Part shown: in pieces, positions 23,701 to 31,330 of the stretch
Position numbering within the stretch: the stretch's first letter is position 1
Layout: each line of letters begins with the position of its first letter
NCBI GenBank assembly: GCA_930367205.1
Contig: OV884009.1
Location: 36,589,841-36,653,840, forward strand
DNA: 64,000 bases
Reading direction: 5' to 3'
Source: Acanthosoma haemorrhoidale
Taxonomy: Eukaryota; Arthropoda; Insecta; Hemiptera; Acanthosomatidae
The notes under the pieces: generated by a model
What the model saw: the letters and a program-made list of their open reading frames with translations, nothing else
Told to the model about the DNA's origin: nothing
The model's database searches: none
Made by a program: the position numbers and the translations under genes

Positions 23701-24146
23701 CGCCTAACCGCTTCCGGCCCCTCTTGTGTCATCTGGTACTTTTTTTTCCCGATCCGTACTACCCACTGACCCCCTGAACTACGAATGCGTATCCCCAGTA
23801 TGCTGAATAAATCGCATCCCAGGATTCCCCCGTACTCCCGTGGCATGTTCTCCACAACGTGCAATGTCACGATCTTCCCCTGTTTTCCCCATTTATCCAG
23901 GGCTAACTCGACTTCCCCGCCTACCGTACAGGGCCCACTCAAAGTGACCACCTTACATTGGCAGGGCTTAACCTGTGTTTTATTCTTACCCTTAAATAGT
24001 ACTTCTAGTTTCTCTCGACTCACTAGTGTACACGAACTCCCCGTATCCACTAAGCACTTCCACCCTTTACAAAACTCGATAATAGGCAACCTGTCCCACT
24101 TTCTCCCAACACTATTTACAAAAAGGTTGCCCCTCCAGTCACACAA
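20784..24146 (-). CDS. pol: Pol polyprotein: protease, RT, RNase H, integrase
   Basis: An intact frame of 1120 codons follows the gag UGA in the same frame. Its first listed codon is TTG, so it has no ATG at the gag junction and is probably made as Gag-Pol. Protease: LVDTGSS with the active-site DTG at residues 34-36 and GGILGCD near 106-112. RT: FSTLDLKSGYHQIRM at 287-301, FGLKNAP at 325-331, catalytic YMDD at 353-356. RNase H: TTDAS with D502, E541 or E543, D568 and D611. Integrase: zinc-binding H787, H793, C823 and C826; catalytic D856, D909 and E945, the last pair separated by 35 residues as usual (DD35E). The C-terminal module has YEGPF near 1077-1081. No stop, frameshift or missing catalytic residue was seen. 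Open frames on the opposite strand are shadows. Confidence 0.97.
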   Translation of the reverse strand: MCDWRGNLFVNSVGRKWDRLPIIEFCKGWKCLVDTGSSCTLVSREKLEVLFKGKNKTQVKPCQCKVVTLSGPCTVGGEVELALDKWGKQGKIVTLHVVENMPREYGGILGCDLFSILGIRIRSSGGQWVVRIGKKKYQMTQEGPEAVRRVGAITNGAEWGQKLREEFGDLFFRDGDSLSATGETLHEIHLKSERVTYVKERRYPQALRGHIREEIQELKRQGVIVDSVSPFNSPLWAVKKKPIEGEERDRYRVVVDFRHLNDNTRDEKYPIPRLEDILDRLGGASIFSTLDLKSGYHQIRMHPRDQAKTAFTFERGHYEFTRMPFGLKNAPITFQRLMDEFLRGLDENMCQVYMDDLLVFSRTEARHIDDLRQVFDRLRQFGLKLSREKSILGQKQIGFLGHVISVEGVRPDGKKVEAIGKMAMPHDVKGVRRLLGTLNYYRRFVPEMAESLVPLNELLRKGRTVRITPEIESNLKKCVMQLQKEPVLAFPDFARMFSITTDASEYALGAVLSQENEKGDRPVAYASRRLTEAESRYSALERELLGIVWAVQHFRPYVFGRRFKVHTDHRPLLWVGTLKESSSRVTRWKEILSQYNLEVVYKPGKDNVVADWLSRALQVNVLETEVGEASGDLQRFVREWTPEGEGEREPEHQNNEDSSEEESDTGRPTEMEEIDEIINDKSRQVIWKTRTTGMVKMEFSKYEKHSVITIWSQPGVREEQICQALQDASKPGVTHYLYVGNATVWDKVRNLWRYEKIGIDRGFIRCCRMVDTIRDQEQQKDVTTAYHQGKTNHRGITETVAALKRKYYWVGMRKTVEEIVRECVVCHTTKYDRHPPVGLQSETSTPTAPVTDLQIDTFTWRGFKWVTVIDLFSKTAMAHPVKEKSAEAVSGALRRWFQFYGVPDVISSDGGREFDNAPLRQEMKRLGVTWQWNTPGHPKSRGGIERLHNTLGEHLRVFHADKGLDANEAMPRAIAAYNHSVHMATGFSPFEALFGLRARRRNEGETVVDETMAEQLTTNRVELERLRGKAYGRMVAEKSKRVARDNEGVKDVIGTVKIGDIVYRRVLSNRAKEVLRYEGPFKVITIREHNVVTIQSLADPRKRRTVHVEQLKFPVGGARP

Positions 24147-24152
24147 CTCTCA
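24085..24152 (-). promoter_or_regulatory. gag UGA stop and downstream stem: candidate readthrough signal
   Basis: The gag frame ends in UGA (24150-24152) and the same frame continues for 1120 codons as pol. Eighteen nt after the UGA the transcript has GGCAACCU (24131-24124). The exact complement AGGUUGCC follows at 24092-24085 after a 31 nt loop, giving an 8 bp stem that a G-U pair could extend to nine. The position resembles the stimulatory structures of readthrough retroviruses such as MLV, whose pseudoknot begins about 8 nt after the stop. The frame relation and the stem are seen; the readthrough function is inferred. Confidence 0.5.
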
Positions 24153-25403
24153 TTCCTTACTCACCTGCTCCACTCTCCTCCCTGTGCTCTGTCGCTTGTT
24201 GCTCCCTCCCGAGGTTCCTCTGCCGCCGGCTTCGCTGCCCTCCGTGTCAGACTCTGATGACTCCGAAGATCTGGCCGAATCTGCCGACATCCTACCTCTT
24301 CGCCATACTCTTTGCGCGTTGACCTCCATAGGCTCGCCTCGGTCGTGCTCCCTGTGCCGTATATAGGGGCATTGTCTAGCCATATGTCCCTCAGTGTGAC
24401 ACTCAAAGCATCTGGTACGTGGGCACTGGGCTACCAGGTGACCTGTTCTGCCACACTCATGGCACTTCCTCTCCTCTCTTCTGCCATTCCTCCTCTCCAT
24501 GAATTGTCTTCCCTCTCTCGATGTTCTATCCCTTCTCCCGAAATCTCCTTCTCTTCTTCTTCCCCCTTCCTGTCTACCTTTATTCCTTCCTGACTCGGTT
24601 CTCCGATACGATACTCGGCTCCACCCTGGTTCTACCTCTTCCTTCTCTTCTTCGTCACGAGCACTCGCGTCTACCATTTCTTGCGCACACTCCATAAACG
24701 ATTTCTCTCGGGGTAGGCCATCTTTTCTCCCAGTGTCTCTGGCTACCTGGACCTTCAGGACCGTGGTCATGAATATCATCCATGCCTCTACAGCGCTCGT
24801 GTCCATTACCTCCCGCAGCTTCTCGTTTATTTTGTTCAACTTTGCAAGAAGGCTTGCGGCGTACTGGCCATTCGTCTGGTTCGGTCTCTTTGACTCCCTG
24901 AACATTTGCAGCATGTCTTCTTCTGGGGCCCATCGCCCCCCTCCGTATGCCTTTTTCAGCCTCTCCTTGATCACTGGCCAAGTGGTATCCTCGTCGGCTT
25001 GGATCAAATTCAGGACGCTTCTCCTCACTCGTCGAACCAGGGCCACCCGTAACCGTTTGGCATCTAGCTCCTCTAGTAGGTCCGCTGCAACCTGATCCTG
25101 AATACTACCCATGATCCCATCCCCGCCTTTAAGGAAATGGTTAAGCTCACCTATATCCCCGTTGAATTTCTCCAGGTCGGATATTTCTCTTCTAACATCT
25201 TGGGCATTCGCTTTTTTTATTTTCATTCTTTCCAGTGCATTGGTCTCCTGGGCTATTCTGTTCGCCTCCTGAGCAGCCAAGTCCGCCCGTGCCATTGCCA
25301 AGGTCGTTGACGGTAGCGGCGGGATTCCATGATTCTGTTCTGGTTGTTGTGGCTCCAGAGTCAGCGTTGCGGGTCTAAGCACGCTCTGTCCTTGTTCATT
25401 CAT
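24150..25403 (-). CDS. gag: Gag polyprotein with two CCHC zinc knuckles
   Basis: I place the start at the ATG at 25403 (MNEQGQ, context AAATATG), giving 417 residues. The open frame extends upstream to the PBS but only through a GTG, so that part is 5' leader (about 117 nt). The N-terminal half is helical and charged (residues about 35-100), and the middle (about 115-245) fits a capsid-like domain. An Arg/Glu-rich basic stretch (about 265-312) precedes two zinc knuckles: CHECGRTGHLVAQC (314-327) and CFECHTEGHMARQC (332-345), both C-x2-C-x4-H-x4-C. A Ser/Glu/Arg-rich tail follows. Gag should form particles and package the RNA. The frame ends in UGA and pol continues in phase. Confidence 0.95.
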   Translation of the reverse strand: MNEQGQSVLRPATLTLEPQQPEQNHGIPPLPSTTLAMARADLAAQEANRIAQETNALERMKIKKANAQDVRREISDLEKFNGDIGELNHFLKGGDGIMGSIQDQVAADLLEELDAKRLRVALVRRVRRSVLNLIQADEDTTWPVIKERLKKAYGGGRWAPEEDMLQMFRESKRPNQTNGQYAASLLAKLNKINEKLREVMDTSAVEAWMIFMTTVLKVQVARDTGRKDGLPREKSFMECAQEMVDASARDEEEKEEVEPGWSRVSYRRTESGRNKGRQEGGRRREGDFGRRDRTSREGRQFMERRNGRREERKCHECGRTGHLVAQCPRTRCFECHTEGHMARQCPYIRHREHDRGEPMEVNAQRVWRRGRMSADSARSSESSESDTEGSEAGGRGTSGGSNKRQSTGRRVEQVSKE

Positions 25404-25519
25404 ATTTATAAGTGACTTCCGTGACGTCACAGAAAACACCACGACACAGACTCGCGAAAAACGAGAGAGAAAAGGAAGAAAAGAAAAAAAAAATCTTCTC
25501 GCTCTTATCTCTGACAGAC

Positions 25520-25537
25520 TCCCGGGTTTCGGCACCA
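25520..25537 (-). other. Primer-binding site for tRNA-Phe
   Basis: The sense strand reads TGGTGCCGAAACCCGGGA, whose first T is the last base of the 5' LTR. Its complement ends in GGTTTCGGCACCA. From memory of conserved insect tRNAs, this is the 3' acceptor and T-arm end of tRNA-Phe, whose 5' end begins GCCGAAA. The sequence and position are seen directly; the tRNA identity relies on recall and the 7 bp acceptor match. Confidence 0.8.
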
Positions 25538-25717
25538 CTTATGTGTATCGGATCGGAAAGAGTAAAAAAAAAGAATAAGTTAGGCTTGAAATGAAACACT
25601 CAAAGACTGGGTAACAACTGACTTTATTAGCAACCTAATCCTCTATTTATACCTTATCAGTGTTTATCGGGGTGCTTTGGGATTAGTGGCTCTTACTCCT
25701 GTAGGTCACATTTAACT
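25537..25717 (-). repeat. 5' LTR (181 bp)
   Basis: Right copy of the LTR, which is the promoter-bearing 5' LTR. I found no mismatch with 20308-20488. It is followed on the right by the TATA target-site duplication (25718-25721). Confidence 0.97.
25616..25651 (-). promoter_or_regulatory. LTR core promoter: TATA box and TCAGTT initiator
   Basis: On the sense strand TATAAATA begins at 25651. A TCAGTT initiator, matching the arthropod consensus TCAGTY, lies at 25621-25616. The A of the initiator is 32 nt from the first T of the TATA box, the canonical spacing for RNA polymerase II. Transcription would start near 25619, so U5 and R together are only about 80 nt. Confidence 0.65.
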
Positions 25718-25901
25718 TATAACCGCCCATATAATTAGTACTAAATTTATTATAATAACAGAAAGACCAACTAGATAGACAAATTAACATTATTATTTAA
25801 ATATTATACCAATTGAAATGTTGTGTCCATTACAATTATCAAAGTTAATACTATTTTAAAACTTTTCTGATTTTATAATAAGTATAAAGGCTCTTTCTAA
25901 T

Positions 25902-26158
25902 ATTCGTCAGCCACCACTGACTCGTATCAGGTGACGCGCCTGACGGAGAAGCGTGGGGGACTTCCCAAGACTCCGCTTCCTCTTTCGCATGCGAGGGAGG
26001 TGACAACCATGTGGATTTGGGAGGCCTCTGGGCTGTTTGTAAATACTTTATGAATGAGCGAGTGAATGATGAATTGTAAATATGGTATGAATGAGAACAT
26101 TCATCTCAATTACTTGTTGCTTAATAAGGCAGATTGTAATTTTAGCACAATAAAGAAG
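25902..26158 (+). mobile_element. Jockey-like 3' UTR fragment, copy 4
   Basis: Plus-strand tail of the Jockey-like family, truncated at ATTCGTCAGCC and ending in GCACAATAAAGAAG. It carries the family blocks CCGCTTCCTCTTTCGCATGC, AAATATGGTATGAATGAG and AAGGCAGATTGTAATTTTAG. It lies only 181 bp beyond the right LTR. No RT coding sequence remains. Confidence 0.85.
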
Positions 26159-27104
26159 ATATATATATATACAAATATTTTACAAAAGAAAATAACTATC
26201 TTTGAATGATTTTCGAATCAATATAAATTTTAGTTGACGTAATAGTGTAAGGTAGATAACAAACCGAAAGTAAAAAGCTGAGCTGAAGTAAAGGGCTAAG
26301 GTCGATTTCAAGCTCTGTAATCCAAGTCAGTACTAGTCTAAACTAAGTTTCACGAAGAGAAGTTAGATGACAACTTAGTTTAAGTACGCACGAATTTATT
26401 CCCTTGGTTAATTCACGGGAATTCTTACTTTGCCACACCTACCAGCAGCCAGGCCCTGATTAATTGCGATTCTGAATTAAATCTAGGCTTAATTAGCTTT
26501 TGTGAAAGGACGGTGGAACAAACCGCTTAGAAAAAGTGCTGCTCTTCAAAACGGCTCCTTTGGCGGTAAAATACCGTCCTAAATTTGTACGGGGCACAGT
26601 GATATTAAGTCCCGCGATTCAGGTGGACAAATACATTTTATTCTACGATTTGATTGGTCTGGTTATGATGAATAATAATTTGTTGTTTTAGTAAATACAA
26701 AAAACAGCGTGGATACAAAAAATTGTATACGTTGAAAAATTAAAAAAAAAAATATTCAATTTTTCCGTAGTTTTTTCGAAACCTATTTTAACCCATATTG
26801 ACTTTCATTTGAAAAAAAAAATTTTTTTGAAACTTTAAAAAATTAAAATAAAATTGAAATAAAAAAATATTTACCCTCTAAAGTAAAATCCATCGCAGCA
26901 ACAGTAATATTCTGTATTTCAAATCTTATCATTGAAAGTACTGCGAAATTGCAACTAAATTGTTCACAGAAATGGGCTTACTTCATCACTGCTCTTAGTT
27001 ATTTGCTCATAACTTATTGCTCTAGAATTTTTGCTATAATTATTATAACTATTGTCATGGGATCATCAATTAATCGATTCTTTGAATTGAATATTGTCCA
27101 CATA
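26159..27104. other. No supported gene; possible regulatory patch
   Basis: AT-rich sequence. The part at 26370-26560 is less AT-rich and holds several TTAATT and ATTAG motifs (GATTAATTGCG, GGCTTAATTAGC), as homeodomain-bound enhancers often do. This is weak evidence. Long A-runs follow at 26740-26870. Confidence 0.35.
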
Positions 27105-27208
27105 AGGTGGTCTGAAAAGTTTCCGACCTAACAAAGCTTTTATTTCACTAGCTTTTATTTATTTTATTATCATCTTCACGTTGAGGTCGGAAACTTTTCA
27201 GACCACCT
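27105..27208. mobile_element. Mariner-type MITE (104 bp)
   Basis: Perfect 25 bp terminal inverted repeats occupy 27105-27129 and 27184-27208. They begin AGGTGGTCTGAAAAGTTTCC, which resembles mariner-family termini (pattern AGGTnGtCtgaAAAGT...CCGACCT). The 54 bp interior is AT-rich and noncoding. TA lies directly left of the element (27103-27104). The right flank reads GTGTA, so the TA duplication is not clean; the true ends may lie a few bases further out. Confidence 0.85.
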
Positions 27209-27954
27209 GTGTACTAGGTGATTCACTGAGCGACGGTGTGTTCTAGCTGAAACACGCTAGGACGACAATTCTGAGAATTTCATCACTGACCCTCGGTGGT
27301 CCGACAGCAAGGTGTTACTGTTATGTTCCTAAACAGAGGACATATAAAGAAATCTTTAAAAAAATAAAGAAACCGTACCTTATACAGATAGTGAGACATA
27401 TATGAAGTTCGATAAAAAATGATTATAGTAGAAATAAATAAAACAGACCCTATAAATAATAAAGATATCCAATGAAATAGGAAAATCTTTACCTAATTAG
27501 AAGAATTTAAAGATAAAAGTAATAATAATATAAGTAAGTAAGTAAATTAATTACTTTAGTATACTTCAAGCACGTGAATACATAGTATTAAGATTCTGTA
27601 TACGTACAGGGAAACTGAACAGGGAACTGACAGGTAAAAGGCCCTTCAAGGAGATTGAGGCTTGCGGTGCGAGAGTAATTGGGGCATGTATTCCTGGTTT
27701 CACCCCTACCACCAAATCAGCACATAGGTCTAGATTTTTTCTGAAAATATTCGGCTGGAATGCCAGTTCGTCTGACTTAGGGATGGTACGAGACTCGGAA
27801 CGTTGTCCTTTATTAAATCAGCCGCCTTCCTAAAAGGTACCACCGGCTTATGAACATTTCTTGAGCACATTTTTGTCAAAACCGTCTCGCTCGGTCACAC
27901 AGTAGCGGGGTAGGAGGGAGGGTGGGGCTGACGTTTTTATTCGAAAATACCAAA
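27209..27954. other. No supported gene
   Basis: AT-rich, followed by mixed composition. No recognisable open frame or repeat. Confidence 0.4.
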
Positions 27955-28130
27955 CGGGTGCTCTATGAATTTAGAATTGGCGATGTCCGAATAAATCTTG
28001 CCTCGAGGTTGCGATATTTACTATAGAAGAACAACTAACAGGTGATCTAAATTTTGACAAGGCCATTTAAGACTTTTATCATTATGTGGACAATCTGTTT
28101 AAACAAAGAAATACATTTTTCATTTATGTT
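27955..28130. repeat. Dispersed repeat related to 10085-10260
   Basis: Same orientation and order of blocks as the repeat at 10085-10260: AATTGGCGATG, ACAACTAACAGGTGATCTAA, ATTTTGACAA and TGTTTAAACAAAG. It is diverged and noncoding. Confidence 0.5.
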
Positions 28131-28610
28131 TAGCAATTGATAATAATCACTATTGATTTTGATTGACTTATTTCTTATTACTTCTAAGAAAGTAAAAACT
28201 CATTGATTCCTCACCTTTTAAGGATTCGTTTGTAAAGGGGGGCAAAGAGGGGTCGACCCCAAACCCTAGAAAAATCTCTAGGTACGCCCTTTCACAAATT
28301 ACATTCGATAAATACTTCGAACATAGAAAAACTCAACAAAGCATGTGGAGAATCCACAACACTCGTGGCTCTTAACTGGTATGCAGCCTCACGGTTAAAA
28401 CGATTCAAGCGTTGCTTTGAATTTTCATTCCTGATTAATTACAATTCAAATTCTGTCTATGCGGATAGACAGAGAAACAATTAATTGGCAGGTACATTAG
28501 TCCATTTTATAATAACTCTTGTTACTTACTTAATGGATTTTAATAGCTAACTTTAGAACTTGTTATTTACAGATAAATTTATTTTCATATTTCAATGAAA
28601 GAACGAAATG

Positions 28611-28860
28611 AATAAAAAAAACCCACTTTATTATGGGACATTGTCTCCTAAGAATAAATAATCAGTATGTTTAGCTGCCAAATAAATAATAATTAAGTAT
28701 CAATACACTGGCAAAATTAGCTTATAAATAATAAAGGCCCTATGTGCATATGTGATGAACACAATGAACCAACAGCATAAGGTTGAAACATGAAACATAA
28801 ATGAGTTAAGGTGAATTGAGGTGACATTCGCTAACCACTTTTAGGGTGGTTTTACAAATA
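28611..28860 (-). repeat. CR1/L2-like 3' tail, copy 1 (tentative)
   Basis: Minus-strand segment sharing ACAATGTCCC-type, AATAAAGTG and TTGGTTCATTGTG blocks with 44568-44900 and 57340-57550. At 57340-57860 the same tail follows a recognisable RT C-terminus, which is why I read all three as non-LTR 3' ends. No coding part remains here. Confidence 0.4.
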
Positions 28861-29937
28861 TTCACAGACAAAAATAGTTAGTATATGGTTAGTAATAAAA
28901 CATAGGACCTAAATTACTTTTATTCCTTCGTAAAATACATCTGTTATCGATACACCTTCAAACTAGCTAGTACTAAATATGGAAATAAGTATGAAATTGG
29001 ATCGCTAAATTTTCTCTACGAATTTATACAATTTTATTTCACAAACGACTAAATAGAGATAAATAATTAATATAAGTATTTTAAAAACGAATTTAAACTC
29101 AACAAAACAGTCATCCAATCAAGTATAACCAATATGGAGCTCCACTTGTAAAACCAACTACAGTACACTTGAAAGAATCTAAAACCTAGAAATACGTTTT
29201 ATCAATGACTACCCTCGCCACACAAAAATAACCACTATGGTCAACGTCTTACACCCCCCCCACAATTTGTCCGTTCTCAAACAGAAAATTATTGCAATAA
29301 ACAATAGCTTCTGAAAATCCACTAATTCGGCAGAATGATAACTACAGCAAAAATTCTCTCAATAGATATATTCATAAAAAATGCATAAATCCTTTGCGTA
29401 ATACTTAAACTATAGCGTTGGTACATTAAAATTTCCGTTGCATTACGAAACAGTTTAAATATATTTTGCATACCCAAAAGAAAGTTCTGATGTGTAAATA
29501 AAATTCTTGATTACCTTAAAGATTATTTTAATTTAACTTTTAAACATTTTTATTCCAATTAGTATTTATTTTTTATTTAATTTGGAAATAAGGTTTTATG
29601 TTTTTTTTTTATTAATGTAAGTTTTCATTCTATTTTCCCTAGTATTATTCTATACCATGGATATTTGCATGTATACATATCATTATGTTGTTTGTACACT
29701 AACATGGGAAGGATACATTTAATAACAATTTAGTAACCAGCTGAATGCTGTATGTAAATTGAATTGTGAATAAAGTTTTCTTATCTCTCAATCTGTCTAT
29801 CTATGTATCTTGTATATATCCAAGAAAAAAATAGTGTAATTAGTTTGTGTATAACGTTATGCATGAGGAAAGTTATTAAACGGCTGCCGACCCCTTTATG
29901 ATTGCAATAGCCTGTAGTTTGAATGGGCTCATCAATC
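28861..29937. other. No supported gene
   Basis: AT-rich sequence. A C-run near 29250 is the only visible irregularity. Confidence 0.4.
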
Positions 29938-30073
29938 TAAAGCGGACCGTACACGTTCAGTTTTAATGTCATTATCTCTGATGTCATTACCTTCATAAGT
30001 CTTTCACCATTACTTTTCAACCTACTGATGAAAAGTAATGTCATTCCACAATGATCGTGTAAGGTCCACTTTA
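29938..30073. mobile_element. Foldback / MITE-like element (136 bp)
   Basis: The left end TAAAGCGGACCGTACACGTT (29938-29957) is the reverse complement of the right end (30054-30073) with three mismatches. Inside is a second perfect inverted pair: CATTACTTTTCA at 30008-30019 and TGAAAAGTAATG at 30029-30040. The nested palindromes and small size fit a nonautonomous DNA element. The superfamily is unknown. TA is the only candidate target duplication. Confidence 0.65.
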
Positions 30074-31189
30074 TATTGGTGACCCCATTTACATTAAATA
30101 AAACGCCATCGACTTACCCGATACAAAACGATACATTCTAAAATGATTTAGCTAGTGTTGAAGTTTGTATAGAAAATTAAGCACTACGTGGAAGGGGATG
30201 AATATTAACAAAATTGCTTTCGAAATTTGATCCCTTTCTGTACACAATGAACGCTGATGAAACTTCACTGGGTCCATATTAAACACAAGCCTTTAAGTTG
30301 ACAGAATGGCTAAAATCGACTTGTATTAACTCACGTAGTACAATGAAGTTACGTGCAATATTATTGGAAGAGCAATTAATGTACATTAGAAATTCATAAG
30401 AATTGATTATTTCGGTTTTCAAGTGGTTGATACTTAAATCAGTAGCCACACAGATTCTCATGCATTATTTGAATGATTTAATCTTCAGTGTATAAGCCGC
30501 AATTTTTTTTTCAATAATGCATTATATAAAATAAAGGATCTACAAAAGTAAGAAAAAAGTATCGACATATTCATATTCATGATCTGAGAGAACCATTGAA
30601 TGAAAAATTGCTTTGTAATAATTTTATATTTTATTATTGTTTTACGGTGCATAGAAAGAAATTGGCTAACATATTTTTAGGGTTCAATACCATTAAAGGC
30701 AGCAACGATACATTTTACGAATGCATATAAAAACTGTGGTGACATTAATATTCAGATTAAACATGCATTAAAAGATTATTGTTACCAAACAAACGTATTT
30801 TTAGCTTCATAATTTTTACTACATAAAATTCTATTCCATCGATCATAAACTTAATTGTACTTATAAAGTATGCACAACTATGGAAAAATTAAAATCTAAG
30901 CCAAAATCGAAGTAGTGACCTAACCTAAGTGTTAGCGTGAAGTTGATTAGTTAATAAATATAGGAACGACTTTTTTTTTCTGATTCAACATTGTTCATTC
31001 ATTTTCGAAGTTTTTAATTTATTTTTGCTTTACAAAGAAATTGTAATTGTTCAAATAAAGATCTGAAGATAATTCATGAGATCACCCAGTCAGGATATAT
31101 TTTAATGACGTTGATTTTATTTTATTTTTTTTTAAACGAGACAGCAAGTAAGTAGTAAACATATGATTTGCGTTTAGTGAAATATTGTT
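30074..31189. other. No supported gene
   Basis: AT-rich sequence with short open frames of no recognisable family (for example 30279-30461). Confidence 0.4.
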
Positions 31190-31330
31190 TTGACGAACAA
31201 TTTTTACTTATTGTGAGAGTACCAAGTTTTTTTCTGGTTGTGTATACGTTGCCTGATGATGGACTATTGGAATACGAAACGTCTTCAATAAATAACGTTT
31301 TAGAGAAGGATATTGTACACATTTCTAAAT
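31190..31330 (+). mobile_element. Penelope-like terminal fragment, copy 2
   Basis: CCTGATGATGG at 31252-31262 followed by GAAACGTC at 31276-31283 gives the two conserved boxes of the hammerhead core, CUGAUGA and GAAAC, at the spacing found in Penelope-like terminal repeats. The helix II arms are imperfect (GGACT and AATAC). The downstream AGAAGGATATTGTACACAT resembles AGAAGGATATTAAGCACAT at 54363-54381. No GIY-YIG or RT sequence is nearby. Confidence 0.4.

Larger units (their letters stand above)
20308..25717 (-). mobile_element. Complete Ty3/gypsy LTR retrotransposon
   Basis: A 5410 bp element on the minus strand. The order in sense direction is LTR, tRNA-Phe PBS, gag, in-frame UGA, pol (protease, RT, RNase H, integrase), untranslated region, polypurine tract, LTR. 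The two 181 bp LTRs appear identical by eye. It is flanked by TATA on both sides (20304-20307 and 25718-25721), a 4 bp target-site duplication. LTR ends are AGT...AGT rather than TG...CA. The integrase C-terminus carries a YEGPF (GPY/F-type) motif and no chromodomain is seen. There is no env between pol and the polypurine tract. Identical LTRs and intact frames point to recent insertion and possible activity. Its coding part is much richer in GC than the flanks. Confidence 0.97.

Noticed and set aside
20688..25095. Many plus-strand open frames of 60-257 codons
   Set aside because: They lie opposite the intact minus-strand gag and pol frames and are shadows of GC-richer coding DNA.
25404..25538. 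Extension of gag upstream to the PBS
   Set aside because: The open frame begins with GTG overlapping the primer site; the first ATG in a reasonable context is at 25403.
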